A stretch of 64,000 nt of DNA from NCBI RefSeq assembly GCF_028640845.1, contig NC_080539.1, positions 181,673,459 to 181,737,458 on the forward strand, in the 5' to 3' direction. Each line of letters begins with the position of its first letter. The first letter of the stretch is position 1. Positions 51,498 to 60,400 of this stretch are shown piece by piece. The position numbers were made by a program, and so were the translations under genes. The DNA comes from Ahaetulla prasina. Its lineage: Eukaryota > Chordata > Lepidosauria > Squamata > Colubridae. The notes beneath the pieces were generated by a model. The model saw only the letters and a program-made list of their open reading frames with translations, searched no databases and was not told the origin of the DNA.

Positions 51498-54400
51498 TAC
51501 ATATATATATCACACACACATAGACACACTGTTTCAGCATGAAAAAAAAATAATTTTCCAAAATATGAATTCTAAAATTCATATTCATATGTGAACTAAC
51601 ATATAATATAGAGTATTGCTTGTATAATGATCAGCTACTTCATAGTATTATTTTGTACTCTTCTGAAAATGCTTTGGAAATCTACTGAAACTACCTAGCA
51701 AAATTAAGTCATTGCCATGGATATCTTAATTGTCTTAAATATTGATGTCTTCAGTTCAAAGGAGCTCTGGTTCAGGAGGTGAGATAATTTTGCATGTGGG
51801 AGTTTCCAAGGTGATTAACAATAATTTAGCTTAATGAGTACAAACATTATTTCCAAACAAAGCAGTGCCAATCAATGGCCACCTTTTCACAAATCCATGG
51901 TAAAGACTGAATCTCCAAGTTTGATTCTTCACTACCGTAGCGTGGCCTGTGGTTGTAAAATTATATCAAAACTCTAGAGATATTTTCTCACCACCAAGGA
52001 CAGCAACTGTATTCACCAAAACAGAAATAACACATTTTAATAAAAGTCATTAAAAAACATTACCAATGATTTCTGTTGCAAATGTGGTAGATACTGCATG
52101 GTAGGGGTAACGTAAAAGAGCAGCTATCTTGGGATGTGCATTTTCAAGCGGCATCTGCCTTGCTGAGGTTATTTCATAGCTAACCATGACGCTTCCAGGC
52201 CTATGTAAAAAGAATATTGTCCAGTAAGTTCAAGCTCATTATGTAATAAATGATACGCAATACCATTTTCCTGCCAACCTAGCAGTGTGAAAGCATGCAA
52301 ATGCAAGTAGATAAATAGGTACCACTTCTGTGAGAAGGTAATAGCATTTTGTGCACCTTCAGCATATAGTCATGTTGACCACATGACCATGAAAGCATTT
52401 TCAGGCAATGCTAGTTCCCTCAGCTAGGAATCAGAGATGAGCACTTTCTCCCTAGGGTCGGGCATGACTGGACAGGGGAAACTTTTACCTTTACCTTTTT
52501 AAGTGGCTTTTAAAGCTATATTTTCAAGGTAGCTGGCGGAAAAGAAAACCAGATGTAGATTGCCCCCTCATTCTCTTCTACAATCTGCCTTATCTATTCA
52601 AAAAGCAGTATAGTCCAATGAGATAGTTTATGGCTAACAGGACAAAGCGATATTCTGCAGTGAATTCCTGCTTCTGCAGTATATTTTCCATCTTCCTGGA
52701 TCTCCAGAATCTACTTCAGAAGGCTCACCAATCTTCCTGACAATTGTTTGTTTGTTTGTTTGTTTCTTCTAGTAAATGCTGTTCTTCAACCTCTCCCCAC
52801 CAAAAAACCACTACTGAGTGTAACCCAAAGTATCTTAACTGCTAGAATTGTATAATGGACTGTAAAGATGAATTAAAATATTCACTGCTTTGTTTTAAGT
52901 GCTTACGTTGCGTTTGCATGTTTATCTCTGCATTTCTATTATGAAGAGAAATATAATATTCCTATCAAACTCAACTACTGTACCTATATTGTAGCATCTA
53001 TGTGTCTATATTTTATTTCTTAATTATACAATCAGAACAATGAAAATTTCAGACTGGAAGAAAGTTTTTTTTCTGTTTGGACACTCCAGAATATAATGAA
53101 AATGCCCTTAGAGATCCCTTGCTAATTGGAGATTTGGCATTAGAATTGAGGAAAACAAATTGATCATGATGGGAACAGGCTCTTCAACTTAGAATAGGTA
53201 TTACAACATAGACTACAAAGATATAGCTCTAGAATGGATTTGAGGATATTTATCATGGCCAATATAATTTATTTTGCTTTCTTCAAATATCTATGCAGTT
53301 ATTACGATTATTCGAGTGAGTTTTGACTCTCCAGGTGACTACATGAACAGAGCTATACAGTTTTCTTGGAAACATTTTTTAAAAAAGTAATTGGTTAGTA
53401 CCTTGTTCATGGATGTTTTTCAACTTTCTAATTCAGGGTGACACAGTGATTAGCCCAAAATCACCCATTTGGTTTCCATGCAAAGGGGCTTCCTGTTCCC
53501 AGTACAATATCTTTAACTATGACAAACTTGTCTTTCAATTATCTGTAGGTTATATTAATAGAGGTTGTATTATCTATACAGTGGGTATTTTTTTTTGCTA
53601 ATTTTACTGCAGAAAAGCTTTTCTCTGCATTATAAGTTTGCACTACTTGAAGCTAATTTTCGTTTTTTGCTTAGCATTTAACAGTTGGATCATTATGCAA
53701 AGTCGAAACAAATCATTTCTTTCCTATAATCTTTTTAAGTGAAACAAAAAGATTTTCATACCTGAATCCTGTAACTGTTGCATTTATGAAACCCGGTAAA
53801 GTTGAATAGCCCTCAGTAAACTGAAAGAAAGCAATACATTTTGCAGAGTATTTATTATTAATTAAACCATATTATTTCACTTACTATTACAGGCATCCTA
53901 CATACTTTCATAAAACATCAAACAAATATTATAATTTGCACAGTCCTGGTCTCATGGGCTAAAGATTCTTTGCGGAATCTAATATATAAATAATCTACTA
54001 AAAGTGGATGAGGAGATACATTGGATTACAATACCCATAACACCCAATCAGCATGCTTATCAATTAAGAATACCGTTATCTAAAACAGGGCTCCCCAGCT
54101 GTTTGGAACCAGGCTGTGGAAGTGGTGGGTGAGCGCGAAGCTTCATTTGTGAAAGCGGCAAACATATGCATGCAAAATCATCCTTTCCCCCCCCCCACCT
54201 CCCCCCCCCCGCCACCTCCACCTTCACTGTCTGCCAAGCTGAAAAGACTGGGGAATGCTGTTCTAAAACATCTGAAAGGTATTAGATAAGGGAAGGTTAG
54301 TTTAACCTGAATCTTAATTCAAAGCCAGAGTTTAATCAAAGTAAGTTCATTCGTTCTTGTCATAACAAGATGAATTAAATACTTTCCCAGGCTTTGGCAG

Positions 54401-57400
54401 TTCTTTGCCAAACAATCTAACAGCAAACAGCTCAGCCAAAGAACCTCCAAGACCCAGCAACCCTGACATGGCAAGTCACTAGAATATAAACTGAGAGCAA
54501 ACTCCACTCTCTACTAGCACTGATGCTATTACCTAGTTTGGGTAATGAAACATCTGCAAGAAAATAACCAATCACAAAGAGCATCAAGGACCCCTCATTT
54601 CAACTCTGAGCTACAAATATTTTCCTTTATTAGATTAAAGGCTGTATGTTGCATATGGAATGCTTCTTCTACTCTTTCACTATCCAGATAATCCCTAGTT
54701 GAATATATGTATGTATTATCTTCCTTATTAGGAACTTGGGATCCACATATATCAGCAAGCATTTATTACTTTCTATTATATAGGTGTTTCAATTAAAAAT
54801 ATGCCTCTGTTTTTGTAAGTTTGATACTATCAGTCCCATAAAAATACAACATCCTTCATAGACCACTTAAAGTATCAGCTCCATTCCCAACTACACACAA
54901 AAAGCAAGTAGACTTACTTAATTCTTTTCCTTGAAAACATTTCACTTCAAGATGCTTCTTGGATGAGAAGCGAAACATTTTCAAGGAAAAAAACTGAGAA
55001 AGTCCAGTTGCCTTTTGAAAAGCAGTTTTGGGACAACTATGACTCTCCATAGACAACTAGAGACCATTTTAACACTTGGAGTGTAGTTATATTATACACT
55101 TACAATAACAAAAACCCAACAACCAACAGTGTTGTGGGAGAAAGCCAATGTTTGTTGCTCCAGGAGCTGTGGCAGTTCAGGGGATATTTCAATAACAAAT
55201 TTTAATCCTCCTATTGGTCATCTGGAAAGAGAACGCATTGGCTTATTGCATGCTCTGAGCCACCAGAAATGAAGATTACCTAAGGTCAGTTTCAAATTCT
55301 TTGGTAACAGATTATAAATAGACATGGAGTGAAAACTGTACAATATGAAAGGCCTACGGAGAGCTTATTTGGGTGGCTTCAGTTAAGAGTTTAGCTGAGG
55401 CACTAAAAAGATTACAAAATTGGACTTGTATTTGTTTTAATCACCTAAAATATCTAGACACCTTCAAAAGAAATCCTCTTTGGCTAAGCAATAAGAGTTT
55501 TAAAATATCTTGGCCACATTTTAGCTGAAGAACCAGCTCAGACTTACTGCCTTCTCAAGATCATGTTTGTATTGTTTGAACAATTCAGAGGACGGATCCC
55601 ATAGAGCATTCCTAAAGGGTATATCAAGTCGGACAGACATTTTTGTTATGAGCACTGAAGGAATATCTGTGGTAAAAAAAAAAGAGAGAGAAATAATCTT
55701 ATTAGCTGAAATACAGATTTGAAAATAAAGCATCATTTAATCATAAAATTCAGTCTTGGCTAAATGCTTAATAGTCCATTCATTTAAAATTCACATAAAT
55801 TTAGTTATGTATTCTTTTACTGGAGCTTGCATGAGGATATGGAGAAGAGAAGATGGAAATAATAATCTAAAATCTGGCAATGTGAGCAAATGGAACCACA
55901 CTTACAATAGAGGGATTAAAATATTGGGACAGGAGGAGGAGCAGTAATATAACAAAAGTTGTAAACAAGTAATTAAATGGAAAATAACTAATAAATATGG
56001 AGGATGGGAACAGAGCACAAACAATATGAAATGACCGAGAAGGGGCTCTTTTGTGAAAAGATAGGTAGTGCCAATTATGTATACTTCTGTGCAAGAGAGA
56101 CCAAGCTAAGATTGCCATGCTTGGGGATCAGTGAACATATTTGGAATGTTGATCGAATGTCATAGGCACTTTCCCACAATGGTTGTGTTGGTGGATACAG
56201 CTATTCATAAAGGACCCATTTACCAGAAGGTTGCAGCCACCCATCTTCTTATTTTCTAAGAATACCTCCAGTTTCCTTCCATCCTTTATAAGGTAGGTAA
56301 AATGAGGACCCAGATTGTTGGGGGCAATAAGTTGACTTTGTATATAAATATATAAATAGAATGAAGACTATTGCTAACATAGTGTAAGCTGCCCTGAGTC
56401 TTCGGAGAAGGGCAGGATATAAATGCAAATAAATTTTTTTTAAAAGTTTCTGTGTTGGGAGCATAGCCATGAAAAATGCAAGTGATGCTTGAAATCCATG
56501 CTTTGATTTGCTACGTGCTAGCTTCCCACTCAATTTTCAAAATCAAACTATTCTAAACCAATACAATTAGATATAGCAGAGAACTCAGCAAGCACCAACA
56601 GTGCATGGTCACCCCACATTGGGGATTTAGTCTAAGTGGAATAAAAATACAATGAATGCAGTTGCAAAATGCAGGAGGCTTTTCAAATTTTGCAAATCAT
56701 AGGATGAAGTTAAAGATCTGAATCAGATTTCTGATCTGAAATTCCAGTATTTTGTTTGATTTCATAGATTATAGAAGTTAAACATTATTTAGATGACATT
56801 TGACAGATTCCAGAAAGTGAAGAATTGGCAAATAGCAATGGTGTAAAATATAGGCTGAAAAGGCTTTGAGCTGCTATCCTAGAGCATGTAAAACTCAATC
56901 AGAACTTTCTGATTTGAAAATAATTTAAGCTTCCATTTTGGTAGATTACCCATGAAAAGTTATTTTTTCATGAATGAATTGCTGTTGCCCAAAAACCACC
57001 ATTCATCATCATTTGCCACCTTCTCTTACCTTCTGCTTGAAGTTGACAAAAGGTCCCTTGAGGAGGAAGCTGCGCAATACAATTGCAGTTCTCTCCCTCT
57101 GCAGTTGTAGTATTATGGCAGACAGGATATGTTTTACAGATCTTGGCAGACCATCTATAATCAGGTTCACAGAAACAATAAGAATGACTCGTGCCAGCTG
57201 AGTTGCACACTAATGTGAGAAAAGAGAAAACAAAACAGAAAAAGACTTAACTCATTGTATCTTACTGATGTTATTCATCTCATTGATTATATTTACTCTG
57301 TGTGCATTGTTCAAACCTTATACAAACTTGGAGGGTTGAATATCCAAGATCCTAACCCAGCGTTTCTCAACTTTGACCACTTGAAGTTGTATGGACTTCA

Positions 57401-60400
57401 GCTCCCAGAATTCCCCAGCTAGCCAGGCTGGGTTTAAGCTATTTTTTTTTTAGTATTGGCTTTTCAAAAGTGTTTTAGGCTAAACCGTAAACACACTTTG
57501 AATATTGGTTAAGTATAAATGAATAATATATATGAAACCACATTTTTAGCATGACAGGTTGATTCATGCAGTAATAAAAAATATTGGAAAAGCAAAGGGA
57601 ACGTGTTGGGCCTCTTAGTCTCAATTTCTCTAGCAAATATTAAATATGGTTAATCTGTTCATGTATGGATAGATTAATAAATTAAATCATTAGATTAGAT
57701 ATTATTGATTTCAGGGTGTGACATTCAAGCCCTACAGACTACTTTGCAGAACATCAAATGTCAAGAAGAACTTAAACCTTATAACCTTGGTTAGACCAAG
57801 GGCTTCCAGTTGTCTCATTTTTCAATTATAAAGCGATTCTTACCAAAACAGTCTAAATAGGAGGAGGAAAGTGTGTTGGACAAGTTTGCTGCTTTGAGTT
57901 AATTGTAAAAATAATAAAGGTGGGATACAAATAAATAAATATCTGCAAATAAAGAGTCTAACAGAGGCCAACGACCTAACCAAATAACAAAATAACAGAG
58001 GTTGGAGGTCTTCTAGTCCAACCCCTTGCTCGGGCAGGAAACTTAATTCCAGCATCCATTCTTTAGATGTTTTAGCCTCCAGTCCCATAATCATCTTTGT
58101 TGTCCTTCGCTGCAGTCTTTCTAGGGTCTCAAAATCTTTTTACATCATGGCGACCAAAACTGGATGCAGTATTCCAAGTGTGATCTTATCAAGGTATTAT
58201 AGTACACTGCTGGCTCATATTTAAGTGATTGTCCACTAGGACTAAGCTGAGCTGAACTCTCCCTACAGTCCCCTTTCCCAAGTAGAGATTCCATTGTAAA
58301 TGTCATTCTTACAACAAGGAAGGGTGTGTAAATCTTTTCTGAACAATTTACACTAGGGGTGTCAAACTTGATTTCATTGAGGGCCACTTCAGGGTTGTGT
58401 TTGACCTCAGGGGGCTGGTGTGTGTGGCCAGGAGGAAGGGCGTGACCAGCTCAACGTCACTCATTGAGGCTCCATTTTCAGCTGTGATGGCCTCCGACAG
58501 CCCTCGGCCACCAAAAACGGAGCTCAGGGAGGCACACAGTTTTCCCAGCTCCATTTTTGCTGGCAGGGGGACCATGGACCAGTCCTTCACTGTTTCCAGG
58601 ATGGTTCCACAGGCCAGATCTAAGCACCCCATGGGCCAGATTCGGCCTGTGGGCCTTGAATTTGACTCCCCTGATCTACACCATTTTAAACCAATAACAG
58701 AACTATCCAATCTGAACTGCAAAACTCCAGATTTTACAACCCAGATGTGATAGGTCCAATCCCCACATTTCTCCATTGGATTGAAACAACATGTTGAGAA
58801 ACAGGGAGGACAAACGTTTAAGTACATTAAACAAATTAATGTACTGTTTTGATAAATCAGATTGTTTTACAGAATTTTATCTGTTGCAGGAAGCATTGCT
58901 AATCTTTGATAAATATTTCCTGCCTATTTTAATTCTCTCAAATACATTTTAGTTCTGAGTCCTTTTATGACTTCCAAAAGAAATTTACCCTCCAATGTCT
59001 GATCAGGACATTAAAGGAGAAAGGAACTAAGTGAACGAAATGTGCTTACCACTTCCTGGAACATGAGAACATTTAATTCCATTAGGTTGAACTATAAAGA
59101 GCCACTCTTTACTGCAAAGAGGCTCTTGTGTTTCCAGCAGACTTTTCCTTTTTATTTCATATTAGAAGAGCTGTCGGGCATTAGCAAATGTTTATAGAAA
59201 GTGTTTTGTTTCATTTTGAAAGAATAGCTAAATCTCTTGATAGCTATTCCTGAACATACAGTCTTTCCCTTGGCTCCTTGACATGGGCTGCCAAAATTGT
59301 GAGGTGCCAGCAAAGGTAAAATGCTCTAACATTTAGTGATTGTTTAAAGAAATGGTTCTCGGTGGACTCTGGGTCTCTGGGACCTTTTCAAGGGGGGATG
59401 TCTGAAAATTCGATAAAACTATTTTTATAATGATACTAAAATGTTATTTAAGTTTTCCATTCCTGTTCTCATAAAGGTCGACTGAAGTTTTTTAGGGGCT
59501 ACATGGCAAGTGATGAAGTCATCATCACTCTGATAGGTAATAACATATGTACTTGTGTTTCCTCATATTTGTTAGGGTTTTTTTAAGGTAGCAAGTTTAG
59601 GATATAAATATGTGTGTTTTCAGAATAACTCAGTTTTAGGGTTAAAGTTAGTTAACATGTAATGGGCTTATTATTGTTATTTTTAAATGAATAAATAAAC
59701 CCAACAAACCAAAACTGTTTGGTGTCCTCAGTAACTTTTAAGAATGTAAAGGAGTACTGAGATTAAACAATTAAGAACTGCTGGTTTAGTTATGTACCAC
59801 AGAATTAGCAACCCCGATTAATCATGATGTATCTTAAGCCACACAACACACACACACACACACACACACGTGTGTGTGTGTGTGTGTGTGTGTTAAAAAT
59901 AAGTAGCTGGCTCAAAGATAAATACTTTAGAAGTACTTCAACCCCAAATGAGCCAGCTACTTATTTTTTATACACACACACCCAAAATACCCCAAAATTA
60001 AATTAAACATAGAAAAAGCAAATGTTGATAGTAAATGGTCAAAGACTACTTACCGGTAGTAATATTAATTTGTGAAATGCTTATATCTGAATCAGGAACA
60101 TTTGCTGAAACTGGGAGACTAAGGTTTTTGAAAAACTTCCTGAGGTCCTCCTGGAGTGAGGTGTCTACAAAGTTTATCTCAACAGCAATTGTGTATTCAG
60201 GTGACATGCCTAACAAGGGAGAAAAATGATCTGTCATAATTAATTGTGACTCAGAATGACTCAGCCATGTCCTGCTATCTTCTTCTCAATGACTGTCCAT
60301 GTCAGAAAATCTCAGGCCCAGGAGTCAGAAAATCTCTCACAATGAGCATATCTTGTTAACTACCTTGCAAGTTTCATCTAGTACAGAATGCACAATGTAA

